Below are positions 44,314-53,486 of a stretch of 64,000 nucleotides of DNA, in pieces. Both the position numbers and the translations under genes were made by a program. The notes beneath the pieces are model-generated. The model was not told the DNA's origin and ran no database searches. It saw nothing but the letters and a program-made list of their open reading frames with translations. The stretch covers positions 124,001 to 188,000 of the forward strand of contig NZ_QEKI01000004.1 in NCBI RefSeq assembly GCF_003096355.1, in the 5' to 3' direction. The stretch is from Pontibacter virosus (GTDB taxonomy: Bacteria; Bacteroidota; Bacteroidia; Cytophagales; Hymenobacteraceae). The stretch's first letter is position 1. Every line of letters begins with the position of its first letter.

Positions 44314-44486
44314 GGCGGAATCTGCCAAACATGCGCTTATCCAAACGTACCCCCACGCTTACTTTCTATCTATATCACACCCGTAACATCCCCTGCACTT
44401 GCATCAAGGACGATCATGGAATACCCACTTCTGGGTATTTTTAGGGATGTACAAATCGTTATATATAAATTTTAATAAGTTTTATT

Positions 44487-44494
44487 TAAATTTG
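44487..44494 (+). promoter_or_regulatory. Predicted -7 element for the PEGA gene
   Basis: TAAATTTG, 57 bases before the ATG at 44551, in a strongly AT-rich stretch. Confidence 0.5.
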
Positions 44495-44550
44495 TGGCGA
44501 TAAACCGCTACCAACCTATTTTATATTTCCACCCACTTTACTCTATTCCT

Positions 44551-45891
44551 ATGAGGAGAATTCTCTACTTATCCTTTCTTTTCTGTTTCCTGGCATTTTC
44601 TGCGTTCGCACAGAGCAAGATCAATGTCGCGGCTAACTTTCCTGATGCTAAATTCTTTTTGCTCAACGATGCAGACAACAGCACTGTAACTGAGCTTGGC
44701 GTCGGAAGTATTGAGCTGAAGCTAAACAAAGACTCCCGTAATCGCATTGCGATCGTGAAAGAAGGCTACGAGCCGGTGATCCGTGAGTTTCCCCGCACCA
44801 TGAAGTGGGATAAAGAACAGAAGGTGGAGCTGGCTAACCGCCTGATCGACATAAGCGTGGAGCCTTACGACGCGGAAATTTATGTGGACGGTCGCCTGGC
44901 TGGCACGAAGCGCATCAACCTGATCGTGGAGAAAGACAAGTTCCTGAACGTGGAAGTAAAGAAGCCTGGCTTTGCACCGCAAACCAAGGTGTACTATAAC
45001 CAGAAGGACCGGGAAGCGCCTCCTGTAAAAGACTTTTTTGAATTAAAAGATCGCCAGGTGCGCCTGGAGGTAATTCCGGCAGATGCTTCGGTAGCGCTGA
45101 ACGGGGTGGTAAACGGCCGTGGCAATACCGATGTGAGCGTACCTTTCGGCACGTGCGTAACGGTGACCGTCACAAAAGAAGGATTTGCTGAAGTGGTGCA
45201 GGTATACTGCAACAAGCCAGCCACCGACCCGCTTCCTCCACTTCGCAGCCGCGCCTTGCTCGAGGACCGACTGGTGAAAATCACCTCCTCCCCCGCTGAT
45301 GCCAACATCGAAGTAGCCGGCAAGGTGGTTGGTGTAGGAAAATATGATTTGAAAGTACCTAAGAACGGCTGTGTGGAAGTGCGCGTGACCAAAGACGGTT
45401 TCCTGCGCTACATCAAAAACTACTGCAACCAGGAAAACATGCAGGCTCCGGAGCCTACCGAGTTTGTGGAGTTGGCAGTGGACGAGGCCTATACCTCTTC
45501 TATTTCTTCGGATATGGCCAATGTGCGCATCACAATCCCTATAAACAAAACCGTAGACCCGGCAGATGCCTGGAGAATATTGAGCTCGATCATCACCAAG
45601 CGTTTTGATGTGCTGGAGACGGTGGACTACAATACAGGTTACCTGACCAGCGCCTGGCAGGTGCAAAACTTCAACGGCGCCAACATGATCCGCACCCGTG
45701 TGATCGTAAGCAGCGGCGGTAACTCCAACGACCTGACGTATGTGGTGAAGATCGTAAGCCAGCGCCATGAGCGTGAGAACAACACAGCGCGCAACATTAG
45801 TGTGAAAGACGATGAAGACTTCAAAGACTGGGGTCGTCTGCTGAAGCGCTACGACGGTCTGATCGAGGAGATTCAGGCGCGACTGCAGTAA
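44551..45891 (+). CDS. PEGA-type repeat protein, secreted
   Basis: The ATG at 44551 gives 446 residues starting with a good signal peptide (RRILYLSFLFCFLAFSAFAQ); the 19 codons further upstream are not needed. Four PEGA-like beta repeats follow: about 22-85 (KEGYEPVIREF), 95-155 (DISVEPYDAEIYVDG ... KKPGFAPQTK), 168-225 (LEVIPADASVALNG ... KEGFAEVVQVYCN) and 245-300 (SSPADANIEVAG ... KDGFLRYIKNYCN). Repeats 3 and 4 each carry a matched Cys pair (GTCVTV/VYCN and NGCVEV/NYCN). A C-terminal alpha-beta domain (about 315-440) contains ADAWRILSSIITKRFDVLETV. PEGA domains occur in surface-layer and envelope proteins; the function here is not known. It is followed by a strong terminator. Confidence 0.82.
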   Translation: MRRILYLSFLFCFLAFSAFAQSKINVAANFPDAKFFLLNDADNSTVTELGVGSIELKLNKDSRNRIAIVKEGYEPVIREFPRTMKWDKEQKVELANRLIDISVEPYDAEIYVDGRLAGTKRINLIVEKDKFLNVEVKKPGFAPQTKVYYNQKDREAPPVKDFFELKDRQVRLEVIPADASVALNGVVNGRGNTDVSVPFGTCVTVTVTKEGFAEVVQVYCNKPATDPLPPLRSRALLEDRLVKITSSPADANIEVAGKVVGVGKYDLKVPKNGCVEVRVTKDGFLRYIKNYCNQENMQAPEPTEFVELAVDEAYTSSISSDMANVRITIPINKTVDPADAWRILSSIITKRFDVLETVDYNTGYLTSAWQVQNFNGANMIRTRVIVSSGGNSNDLTYVVKIVSQRHERENNTARNISVKDDEDFKDWGRLLKRYDGLIEEIQARLQ

Positions 45892-45915
45892 GTCATTTCC
45901 TTATCTTGAGACACG

Positions 45916-45947
45916 ACAAAGCCCCGGCCAACATGCCGGGGCTTTGT
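45916..45947. terminator. Terminator between PEGA gene and VOC gene
   Basis: ACAAAGCCCCGGC (45916-45928) pairs perfectly with GCCGGGGCTTTGT (45935-45947). It lies between convergent genes and can serve both. Confidence 0.85.
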
Positions 45948-45979
45948 TTATTTACAGGCTATACCTGGGCCGTGAGGTA

Positions 45980-46375
45980 TCAGTCTTTTTCCCACATCCC
46001 TTCCATCACCACCTCCAGCAAGTGCTGGTCAGGGTCGCGAAAGTAGAACGACAGGAAGCCACCTCCCCAATCGTACTCCTGCACAACAGGTATACCTGCC
46101 TTCTCAACTTTGCTTTTCCAGCCGCCATACTCTTCCCTGCTTACCTCAAAAGCCAGGTGCAGCTGGCCGGAGCCAAAGTGGGGTGGCAGCGTCCCTCCTT
46201 TTCTGGAAGCCTCTGCTAAAAAGCAGAGCAGCACCGAACCTCCGGCTCTGAAAAAAATGTGCCGGTCCTTCACCTCCCCGATCACAGGCAGTCCCAACTT
46301 TTCATTGTAAAACTGGCGGCTGCGCTCCAGGTCTGCTATGTAAAGGCAGGTTTCTTTTATCTTCTTTATCTCCAT
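45980..46375 (-). CDS. VOC family (glyoxalase/dioxygenase fold) protein
   Basis: The 131-residue product has the vicinal-oxygen-chelate fold, made of two beta-alpha-beta-beta-beta units. The first has ETCLYIADLERSRQFYNEKLGLPVIGE (with a metal-ligand-like position early), the second LHLAFEVSREEYGGWKSKVEKAG and ends SFYFRDPDQHLLEVVMEGMW, where the final E is the usual metal ligand. Members include glyoxalase I, dioxygenases and fosfomycin-resistance proteins. Nothing in the context fixes the reaction. Its coding sequence contains the palindromic double site AGGTATACCT at 46088-46097. Confidence 0.85.
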   Translation of the reverse strand: MEIKKIKETCLYIADLERSRQFYNEKLGLPVIGEVKDRHIFFRAGGSVLLCFLAEASRKGGTLPPHFGSGQLHLAFEVSREEYGGWKSKVEKAGIPVVQEYDWGGGFLSFYFRDPDQHLLEVVMEGMWEKD

Positions 46376-46492
46376 CGCTTCGCTTTAAAAACCATAAACC
46401 GGCAAAAAAGCAGGTATTTCCAGTTTGTACGCAACCACAGTGCTTTTGCTTTCCGTTATATCATAATGCGTCTACTGCGTTAAAAAACCTCT

Positions 46493-47347
46493 ATGAAGCT
46501 CATGCTGAAAATTCTTGCCTTTTTTATACCTGTGCTGGTAGCCCTCTTTTACTTTTTGGGGCGACCTGCCGATACCGTTACCAATTCAGAAGCTGCAACC
46601 AGCAAGCTAGTCAGGCTGGCAAAACTTCCTTCCCCAATCAGCGAAAGCTCCGGCGTTGAGTTTATACCTGAACGGGACGCTTATATCACCCATAACGACG
46701 CAGGAAATAAACCGCACCTCTACATAGTCGACCGTAAAGGCAAATTAATGGAAACTATCAAATTGAATCTGCCCAACGTGGACTGGGAAGACCTGGCGCG
46801 CGACAGTGACGGGAACATCTACATCGCCGATACGGGCAATAACAACAACAAGCGAAAAGAACTGGCCATTTACAAAGTCCAGCTAGACAAACCCGATAAA
46901 ATAGAGGCCATCCGGTTCACCTACGAAGACCAGAAGGCTTTCCCACCTTCTAAAAAAGACATGAATTATGATGTGGAAGCCATTTTCTGGCATGGTGGCA
47001 AGCTATACCTGGTATCGAAGGACAGAGGCATGAAAGAGACAGCCAAGGTATACGAACTGCCGGACAACGGTGGCGAGTACAAGGCCAGGCTGCTAGGCAG
47101 TCACAAACTGGGTGTACCGGTGACCGGCGCAGGCAGCAGCGCTGATGGCAGCACGGTGGCACTTGTAAGTGAGGGTGGCTTGCACATTTTCCAAAACGTG
47201 AGCGATCCGGCTGCTTTCTACAAAGGCGACTACCAGAAGGTGAATATCAAGCAAGCCGGGCAAACCGAGGCGGTGGCATTTGAAAATGAAAACACCCTTG
47301 TGATCACCAGCGAAGACGGTGGCTTGTTCAGGTATAGCCTCAACTAA
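46493..47347 (+). CDS. Hypothetical beta-propeller-like secreted protein
   Basis: The 284-residue product has an N-terminal hydrophobic segment (LKILAFFIPVLVALFYFL), probably a signal anchor or signal peptide. The remainder reads as a beta-propeller related to SdiA-regulated/phytase-like or NHL domains: SESSGVEFIPERDAYITHND, VDWEDLARDSDGNIYIADTGNN, YDVEAIFWHGGKLYLVSKD and QTEAVAFENENTLVITSED are successive blades. The EDL and DTGNN stretches are typical of this group. The family assignment is moderate and no reaction can be given. It ends at the convergent terminator shared with lgt. Confidence 0.75.
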   Translation: MKLMLKILAFFIPVLVALFYFLGRPADTVTNSEAATSKLVRLAKLPSPISESSGVEFIPERDAYITHNDAGNKPHLYIVDRKGKLMETIKLNLPNVDWEDLARDSDGNIYIADTGNNNNKRKELAIYKVQLDKPDKIEAIRFTYEDQKAFPPSKKDMNYDVEAIFWHGGKLYLVSKDRGMKETAKVYELPDNGGEYKARLLGSHKLGVPVTGAGSSADGSTVALVSEGGLHIFQNVSDPAAFYKGDYQKVNIKQAGQTEAVAFENENTLVITSEDGGLFRYSLN

Positions 47348-47363
47348 CTGCATGAACCTATTA

Positions 47364-47404
47364 AAACAGAAACGGCCAGCAATGATTGCTGGCCGTTTCT
47401 GTTT
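47364..47404. terminator. Strong bidirectional terminator between convergent genes
   Basis: Perfect 20-bp arms at 47364-47383 and 47385-47404, containing AAACGGCCAGCAAT and its complement, with one unpaired central base. It lies 17 bases after the propeller gene and 13 bases after the lgt stop. Confidence 0.88.
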
Positions 47405-47416
47405 CTATACAAAAAT

Positions 47417-48259
47417 TTACTTCCGGGCTACTTCCCGGGCAGGCTTCCCGCCAGGCAGGGCCGGCTTAGGATTGCGCCATACCCTGAAGAGTATGATCAA
47501 ACCGATAATGATCAGGGGGATACTCAACTGCTGACCGATGTTCAGCGCCATTGTCGCCTCTTTTTCTACCTGCACCTCTTTCAGGAACTCTACCAGGAAA
47601 CGGAAAGTGAACAGAGCCGTCACGAAAATGCCGAACAGCAAACCCTTTGGCAGTGCCTCTTTGTATTTCTTCCAGAGCCAGTAAAGCAGCACGAACAGCA
47701 GGAACACACTGAATGATTCGTATAACTGCGTCGGGTGTCGCGGCACGTGGGAGTATTCGCTCTGACGCACAAATATAAAGCCCCAAGGCAGATCAGTAGG
47801 TCTGCCGAAAATCTCAGAATTCATCAGGTTGCCCAGTCGGATAAGTGCGCCACCCAGCGCCACCACGATCACGATCCGGTCCAGCACCCACATGTAATCA
47901 AAATGATGCTTGCGGCTGAACAGCCACAAAGCCAGTAGTATACCGATTGTAGCGCCATGGCTGGCCAGTCCGCCTTCCCATATTTTGAGAATCTCGATCG
48001 GATTGCTCAGGTAGTACTCAGGCTGGTAAAACAGGGTATGGCCCAGGCGAGCGCCTACTACCGTACCAACGATCATGTACAGGGTGATGATGTCCACATC
48101 CCCTTCTGTGCGTCCTTCGGCTACGTAAATTTTGGTCAGGATGCGTTGCCCGAACACAAAAGCCAGCGCGAACAGGAGCCCGTACCAGCGCACTTCAAAA
48201 GAGCCAATGGAAAAGATGGAGGGACTTACATCCCAGGTTATATAATTCAGAATGCTCAT
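47417..48259 (-). CDS. lgt: Prolipoprotein diacylglyceryl transferase
   Basis: The 280-residue membrane enzyme transfers diacylglyceryl from phosphatidylglycerol to the lipobox cysteine, the first step of lipoprotein maturation. It has about seven helices. Key stretches are SFEVRWYGLLFALAFVFGQ near the N-terminus, VGARLGHTLFYQPEYY, EGGLASHGATIGIL (the H-G region), and the signature LIRLGNLMNSEIFGRPTDLPWG (Asn, Glu and Gly pattern, near 130-150). The C-terminus is basic. It is complete. The TAACTTTG promoter element is 21 bases upstream. Its many lipoprotein clients include several small proteins in this window. Confidence 0.96.
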   Translation of the reverse strand: MSILNYITWDVSPSIFSIGSFEVRWYGLLFALAFVFGQRILTKIYVAEGRTEGDVDIITLYMIVGTVVGARLGHTLFYQPEYYLSNPIEILKIWEGGLASHGATIGILLALWLFSRKHHFDYMWVLDRIVIVVALGGALIRLGNLMNSEIFGRPTDLPWGFIFVRQSEYSHVPRHPTQLYESFSVFLLFVLLYWLWKKYKEALPKGLLFGIFVTALFTFRFLVEFLKEVQVEKEATMALNIGQQLSIPLIIIGLIILFRVWRNPKPALPGGKPAREVARK

Positions 48260-48279
48260 ATACAGCGGTATGGTTCTGC

Positions 48280-48287
48280 CAAAGTTA
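48280..48287 (-). promoter_or_regulatory. Predicted -7 element for lgt
   Basis: The minus strand reads TAACTTTG, 21 bases before the ATG at 48259. Three AGGTATA sites follow upstream between 48324 and 48420. Confidence 0.55.
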
Positions 48288-48362
48288 CAATATTTAGCAA
48301 AGCGAAAAAATCAGCATCTGACAGGTATAGGTATTTTTATCCACAGGTATAGCCACAAAATC

Positions 48363-48411
48363 AAAAGGCACCACACTTGCCTGCGCTCACAGGTGTAGGT
48401 TGGTGCCTTTT
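48363..48411 (-). terminator. Terminator after nadE
   Basis: AAAAGGCACCA (48363-48373) pairs with TGGTGCCTTTT (48401-48411), and minus-strand text after it is TTTTGTGG. It is 20 bases past the nadE stop. Confidence 0.75.
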
Positions 48412-48431
48412 ACAGGTATAAGTTTCTGCTT

Positions 48432-50312
48432 CTATTTCAGCTTGCTCAGCTCCTCCCGAAATCCACCGCTCAGGATCGGATAACGCAACCAACTGCGCGG
48501 GTCCAGGTTGTAGTCGTCGAGGTGGAAGCCCGGGGCGTAGCGCTCGCGTTTCCACTGGTTGCGCGACCACAAGGTATAGAACTTGTGCACATACTCCTTC
48601 AGCGATTGAACAGGCGCTACGTTCTCTTTCTCCAGTTGGTCCATCACCTGCTGCGGCGATAGACGGTCGTACCAGGCCAGGCGCTCGATCATATTCAGGA
48701 TTTCGTATGGCATCAGGTCCTTCTCGTCTGTCTGGTTTTCGGAAGAAGGGCGCAGTTCGGCGGTTGGCTGCAGGTTGTTCACATAGTCCAGCCCCAGATA
48801 GCCCAGCTCCTCCTGCATCCAGATCAGGAACTGGCGGATAAAAGCTTTGTCTATACCTGCAATCGGGGAAATACTGCCAGCCGTGTCGCCATCCATGGTG
48901 GCGTAGCCCACCGCTGCCTCGCTTCGGTTAGAAGTCGCCAGCAACAAGGCGTTTCTGATATTGGCCAGCATCCAGATGGCAGGAGCCCGCACACGAGCCT
49001 GAATGTTCTGCAGGGTCACGTCGTCTTGCTCCCAGGTCAAATCGCGTTCTAAGGCTTTCTCAATTTTAGAGGTATAGCCCTTCACTTCGTCATCGATTGT
49101 CCAGTCATAAAATACCGCTCCCAGAGATTCAGCCAGTTCTTTGGCTGAGGTATAGGTGGCGTCAGAAGAATTGACAGTACCCTGATAGGCACAAGTCAGC
49201 ATTTTGCCTACCAGCTGCTTGACCACCTGGTCTTGCGGCAAGCCCTCAAAATACTCGGCATCTTTGAGCGAGAACATGCGGGCTTTGGTCACAAAGCCGG
49301 TCACGCCCAGGCTGTCGACGCCACGGCGCACCATTTCGGCCACGGCCACGGCACAGCACGACGAGTCAGCACCGCCACTCAGCGACAGCACAAAGCCACG
49401 GCTACGGCTCTTGCGCATGTAGTCAAACAGTGCCAGACTCAGGGCGGCGATCAACTCGGCGTTTTCGTCTATAGGCGGCAAGTACTCGATTGTTTCAGCT
49501 ATTTCCGGGTTGGCCCCGAAACTAACCTCAGCACATTCCAGGTCTACATCCTTAAAGCACAGCAGCTCATTTCGGCGAATCAGCTTGCCGTTCTGGGCGA
49601 TAAGTACTTCCCCGTCAAAGATCACGCGGCCCGACTCATTGCCAAGCAGGTTAGCGTACAGGTAAGCACATTGATATTTTTGGGAGGCTTCTACTACCAG
49701 GCGATGGCGCAGGTCCGTCTTGCTCAGAGCAAAGTGGCTGGCGCTTGGGTTCAGGATCAGCTGCACACCCTTCTGCATGTGGCGCTCAGCAGGGCGGTTG
49801 GTTCGCCAGGCATCCTCACATATTTCAAAGGCATATTTCACGCCTTTCTCTTCGTACACAAGATCGCCAATCGGGTAGCGCTTCCCCTGCATCTCGAACT
49901 CCTCTACCACATTGGCTGGCCATGGTGTGAACCAGCGCGGCTCGTAGTGTATGCCGTCGCGGGCAAGGAACTGCTTGGCCGTAAAGCCCACAATCTCCTT
50001 GTTCTTGATAACGCAAGCCGTATTGAAAATATCTTTTCCGATGATCACATGCACGCCCAGGCACACAGTCATGTTATCGCACCACTCTTTTACCTGGAGT
50101 AGCTTGTCGAACGTCTCCTCGGCAAACCAGGGGTGCAGAAACATGTCCTCACAGCCATAGCCTGTAATACAAAGCTCAGGCAGCAGCAGAATATCGACAT
50201 TGCGGGTGCTTGCCTCGATGATAGCAGATCGGATATTGAGCAGGTTGGCTTCCCAGTCGAGCGGGGTCTGATTCAGGGCAGCCCCAGCCAGTATCAGTCT
50301 TGTTTCTTCCAT
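48432..50312 (-). CDS. nadE: Glutamine-dependent NAD(+) synthetase
   Basis: From the ATG at 50310-50312 (MEETRLILAGAALNQTPLDWE) the protein has 626 residues; an 11-codon extension is not supported. The N-terminal glutaminase (nitrilase-like) domain has the catalytic triad: Glu in ILLLPELCITGYGCEDMF, Lys in the middle and Cys in YAFEICEDAW. The C-terminal synthetase domain has FVLSLSGGADSSCCAVAVAEM (the PP-loop) near residue 330, and TSNRSEAAVGYATMDGDTAGS. It makes NAD from nicotinate adenine dinucleotide using glutamine. Normal length for the glutamine-dependent form. No riboswitch could be recognised in the upstream gap. Confidence 0.96.
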   Translation of the reverse strand: MEETRLILAGAALNQTPLDWEANLLNIRSAIIEASTRNVDILLLPELCITGYGCEDMFLHPWFAEETFDKLLQVKEWCDNMTVCLGVHVIIGKDIFNTACVIKNKEIVGFTAKQFLARDGIHYEPRWFTPWPANVVEEFEMQGKRYPIGDLVYEEKGVKYAFEICEDAWRTNRPAERHMQKGVQLILNPSASHFALSKTDLRHRLVVEASQKYQCAYLYANLLGNESGRVIFDGEVLIAQNGKLIRRNELLCFKDVDLECAEVSFGANPEIAETIEYLPPIDENAELIAALSLALFDYMRKSRSRGFVLSLSGGADSSCCAVAVAEMVRRGVDSLGVTGFVTKARMFSLKDAEYFEGLPQDQVVKQLVGKMLTCAYQGTVNSSDATYTSAKELAESLGAVFYDWTIDDEVKGYTSKIEKALERDLTWEQDDVTLQNIQARVRAPAIWMLANIRNALLLATSNRSEAAVGYATMDGDTAGSISPIAGIDKAFIRQFLIWMQEELGYLGLDYVNNLQPTAELRPSSENQTDEKDLMPYEILNMIERLAWYDRLSPQQVMDQLEKENVAPVQSLKEYVHKFYTLWSRNQWKRERYAPGFHLDDYNLDPRSWLRYPILSGGFREELSKLK

Positions 50313-50375
50313 AGTGTGTTCTCTAACGCAACAATATGGAAGCAAGTTAAGCTTTGGCGGCCAAATAAAGAACCA

Positions 50376-50396
50376 CTATACCTTGAACAGGTATAG
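50376..50396. repeat. Inverted AGGTATA pair in the gap between rnc and nadE
   Basis: CTATACCT (50376-50383), spacer TGAAC, AGGTATAG (50389-50396). It could form an 8-bp hairpin. It lies 64 bases upstream of nadE. A further AGGTATA follows near 50421. Confidence 0.6.
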
Positions 50397-50596
50397 CTAA
50401 ACACCCTTAGTGCAGATTCAGGTATAGGCCGGGCGCAGTGCCGAACCAGAAATCAGAAATGAAGAATGGAAAAGGATGGAAAGCGAAGCAGCTGTCGTTC
50501 GAATAACAGAGGCTTATTTAAAAAGCCAAATTAACAAAGCTGTCAGGACTGTGTTGGCAAACTGCGCGCGCTACCTCCCGCTATTGAGAGACAGCC

Positions 50597-51340
50597 TTAG
50601 CTGATGTTGAGTACATCCAGCGCCTTCTCGGCTGCAGCTTGGTCGGCTTTTTTCTTGGATAGGCCTACGCCAACAGCCACGGGTTTGTCATTGAGGTAGA
50701 TCTCGCAGGTAAACTCGGTTGTGTTGCCCTGATTCTTGCGGTTTACGATCTCGAACCGGATATCGGCATTCTGGCTTTGCGCCCACTCGATGAGCTTACT
50801 CTTGAAGTTAGAGGTGGTGTTGACCAGTTTGTGCAGGTCCACGTGCGGCTTGATGAGTTTCCCCAATATAAACTGTCGGGTTGTACTATACCCTTTGTCC
50901 AGATATATCGCGCCAACCAAGGCTTCCAGAGCATTGCCATGCACTGACTTATGTCGGGCGCTCTGTCCGCCTGTGGTATCTACCTTCACCAGCAGGTTAA
51001 GGCCGATTTTAATGGCAATATAATTGAGGGACTCACGGTTGACAATCCGTGAGCGCATTTCTGTCATAAAGCCCTCGTCTTCGTAAGGAAATTTCTTGAA
51101 TAGCAGTTCTGCCACTACCGTTCCGAGTACCGCATCGCCCAAAAACTCCAGCCGCTCATTGGTATCGTGCTTGCTGGCCAGGTTCTGCCGCGCAAAGGAC
51201 GTGTGTGTGAGCGCCAGTTTATACAGGCGTATATTATCAGGAGTGCTACCAATAATTCCGGCAATGGCGCGCACTAACTCTCTATCTTTGGTAAATAGGC
51301 TGTGATAGAAGCGCCGTACCGGTTTTATTGGACCAAACAC
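50597..51340 (-). CDS. rnc: Ribonuclease III
   Basis: The 247-residue endonuclease cuts double-stranded RNA and matures rRNA. The start is GTG (51338-51340), directly after the TAG stop of fabF, so the genes are translationally close. The nuclease domain has NERLEFLGDAVLGTVVAELLF (signature, about 65-85) and GNALEALVGAIYLDKGYS (second acidic cluster). The C-terminal dsRNA-binding domain (about 170-245) has KSKLIEWAQSQNADIRFEIV and GVGLSKKKADQAAAEKAL. The order acpP-fabF-rnc is a widely kept operon. Confidence 0.96.
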   Translation of the reverse strand: MFGPIKPVRRFYHSLFTKDRELVRAIAGIIGSTPDNIRLYKLALTHTSFARQNLASKHDTNERLEFLGDAVLGTVVAELLFKKFPYEDEGFMTEMRSRIVNRESLNYIAIKIGLNLLVKVDTTGGQSARHKSVHGNALEALVGAIYLDKGYSTTRQFILGKLIKPHVDLHKLVNTTSNFKSKLIEWAQSQNADIRFEIVNRKNQGNTTEFTCEIYLNDKPVAVGVGLSKKKADQAAAEKALDVLNIS

Positions 51341-52594
51341 CTAGTCGATAAATTGACGGAATAAAACGGAAGTATTGTGTCCACCGAAGCCGAACGTGTT
51401 GCTGAGCGCTACCTTCACCTCGCGCTCCTGCGCTTTGTTGAAAGTAAAGTTCAGACCTGCGTCAAAGCTCTCATCATCCGTGAAGTGGTTGATGGTTGGT
51501 GGCACCAGGCTGTTCTTGATGGCCATGATAGCAGCAATAGCCTCTATCGCACCGGCTGCACCCAGCAAGTGACCTGTCATGGATTTGGTAGAGCTGATGT
51601 TGAGCTTGTAGGCGTGGTCACCGAACACAGTCTGAATGGCTTTCACTTCGCTGATGTCTCCAAGCGGAGTGGACGTGCCGTGCACGTTAATGTAGTCTAC
51701 TTCCTCGGGCTTGATGTTGGCATCACGCAGTACGTTCTTCATCACGTTGAGTGCGCCCATACCTTCCGGATGTGGGGCTGTGATGTGGTAGGCGTCTGCA
51801 GACATGCCACCACCGATCACCTCGGCGTAAATCTTAGCGCCGCGGGCTTTGGCATGCTCGTACTCTTCCAGAATGAGGGCGCCTGCACCTTCACCCAACA
51901 CAAAACCGTCGCGGTCTTTGTCAAATGGGCGGGAAGCCGTCTCTGGCGAGTCGTTGCGCTCTGAAAGGGCTTTCAGGGCGTTGAAGCCTCCTATACCTGC
52001 CTCGGTTACGGCAGCCTCTGAACCACCGGTTACCACCACATCGGCCATACCCAGGCGGATATAGTTGAAAGTGTCGATGATGGCGTTGGTAGCAGATGCA
52101 CAGGCAGAAACCGTTACGAAGTTAGGTCCACGGAAGCCGTACTTAATTGAAATGTGGCCGGCACTGATGTCCGCGATCATCTTCGGGATGAAGAATGGGT
52201 TGAATCGCGGTGTGCCGTCCCCGTTGGCAAAGTTCACGCACTCCTCCTGGAAAGTACGCAGACCACCAATACCAGATCCCCAGATTACACCTACGCGGTC
52301 GGGATCAAAGTTCCCCTCCACCAGGTTCGCGTCCTGAACCGCCTCGTCAGCCACCACCATGGCGAACTGAGAGAACAGGTCCATTTTACGCGCTTCCTTA
52401 CGGTCGAAGTAATTTTCAGGATCGTATCCCTTTACTTCACAGGCAAACTGGGTCTTAAACTTACTCGCATCAAAGCGTGTAATAGGCGCAGCTCCACTCA
52501 CACCATTGGCCAGTCCGTTCCAATAATCTGCAACGTTGTTTCCAAGTGGGGTGAGTGCGCCAAGCCCTGTAACTACAACTCTCTTAAGCTCCAT
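51341..52594 (-). CDS. fabF: Beta-ketoacyl-ACP synthase II
   Basis: This 417-residue condensing enzyme elongates acyl-ACP with malonyl-ACP in fatty-acid synthesis. Catalytic residues are visible: Cys in VTVSACASATNAI (near residue 164), His in VHGTSTPLGD (near 305) and His in SMTGHLLGAAGAIE (near 340). It starts MELKRVVVTGLGALTPLGNN and ends with the NTFGFGGHNTSVLF motif. Complete and typical. It lies between acpP (61-base gap) and rnc in one operon. Confidence 0.97.
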   Translation of the reverse strand: MELKRVVVTGLGALTPLGNNVADYWNGLANGVSGAAPITRFDASKFKTQFACEVKGYDPENYFDRKEARKMDLFSQFAMVVADEAVQDANLVEGNFDPDRVGVIWGSGIGGLRTFQEECVNFANGDGTPRFNPFFIPKMIADISAGHISIKYGFRGPNFVTVSACASATNAIIDTFNYIRLGMADVVVTGGSEAAVTEAGIGGFNALKALSERNDSPETASRPFDKDRDGFVLGEGAGALILEEYEHAKARGAKIYAEVIGGGMSADAYHITAPHPEGMGALNVMKNVLRDANIKPEEVDYINVHGTSTPLGDISEVKAIQTVFGDHAYKLNISSTKSMTGHLLGAAGAIEAIAAIMAIKNSLVPPTINHFTDDESFDAGLNFTFNKAQEREVKVALSNTFGFGGHNTSVLFRQFID

Positions 52595-52655
52595 AAGCTG
52601 CTAGTAGAGGATAGATAGTAAAATTACTTAATACAATAAGGCAATCGGGGTTATA

Positions 52656-52892
52656 TTACTTTGCGTGCTCTTCCAGGTAGCTGATAGCCTGACCTACAGT
52701 GGCGATGTTTTCAGCCTGGTCATCTGGAATAGATACGTTGAATTCCTTTTCGAATTCCATGATAAGCTCTACTGTATCCAGTGAATCAGCGCCAAGGTCA
52801 TTTGTGAAGCTAGCCTCCGGAGTAACTTCTGACTCTTCAACACCAAGCTTATCGATGATGATAGCCTTTACTTTTTCTGCGATTTCTGACAT
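52656..52892 (-). CDS. acpP: Acyl carrier protein
   Basis: The 78-residue acidic protein carries growing fatty acids on a phosphopantetheine arm attached to the Ser in [18 protein letters not shown] (near residue 36). The sequence begins [18 protein letters not shown] and has the four-helix ACP pattern. First gene of the acpP-fabF-rnc operon, divergent from the IPExxxVDY gene. No AGGTATA site occurs in it. Confidence 0.97.
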   Translation of the reverse strand: MSEIAEKVKAIIIDKLGVEESEVTPEASFTNDLGADSLDTVELIMEFEKEFNVSIPDDQAENIATVGQAISYLEEHAK

Positions 52893-53021
52893 TTTTTCTT
52901 ATAGTTTATTAAAACACTGTGCAAAGAAATGTAATTAGGCAGACAATGTCAAAAAAAATTGTGGTATTCATAATGTTATAAAAGTTTTTGCCTTAAAGGT
53001 CGTTTTCCGTTGCCATGTTTA

Positions 53022-53029
53022 TAAATTTG
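53022..53029 (+). promoter_or_regulatory. Predicted -7 element for the IPExxxVDY-pyk pair
   Basis: TAAATTTG followed by C, 23 bases before the ATG at 53052. Confidence 0.5.
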
Positions 53030-53051
53030 CAATTACGCTGTTTGTGAACCC

Positions 53052-53483
53052 ATGAAAACACTGCACCTGGACATTGAGTATGATTTCAGCTTCGCCCTTT
53101 TCGGCGTGGTTGCCTCATGCCGTGACTACAAAATGGCCTGGTCGCTCAACCGTCTTCTGGGCCTGAACCTGACCCGACAGCGGGACCTTTGCTACGAAAC
53201 GACAGATAGGCAGAAGATGTACATCTCTCATTTTGAGCACAACGACACGCACAGCACAGTGCGCCTGTTCCGGAACAAGGCACTGGGGACACTTACTGCT
53301 AAAAAGCCCTTTATGCTGCCCGATGTAAAAGAGTATGATTACATTTTGCAAATATCAGGAGCGCTGCAACATTACCTTCACCCGCAGGAACTGCTCAGGA
53401 GGCTCCAGAGCCTGCCCCTGATCCAATACACGAAACAATTTGATCCACTTACACTTAAGTACAAGGAACACTTATTATTCTGA
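53052..53483 (+). CDS. IPExxxVDY family protein
   Basis: The 143-residue protein matches a Bacteroidota family of unknown function named for a short motif, and its place between acpP (divergent) and pyk is the usual one for the family. It begins KTLHLDIEYDFSFALFGVVASCRDYKMAWSLN, with an acidic DxEYDF start, and has RDLCYETTDRQKMYISHFEHN and YDYILQISGALQHYLHPQELL. No membrane segment. It ends three bases before the pyk ATG, so the two are co-translated; a role linked to pyruvate kinase or fatty-acid synthesis is possible but unproven. Confidence 0.85.
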   Translation: MKTLHLDIEYDFSFALFGVVASCRDYKMAWSLNRLLGLNLTRQRDLCYETTDRQKMYISHFEHNDTHSTVRLFRNKALGTLTAKKPFMLPDVKEYDYILQISGALQHYLHPQELLRRLQSLPLIQYTKQFDPLTLKYKEHLLF

Positions 53484-53486
53484 ATT

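Noticed and set aside
49233..50102. Plus-strand frame of 289 codons opposite nadE
   Set aside because: Antisense to a complete nadE; no motif and no promoter.
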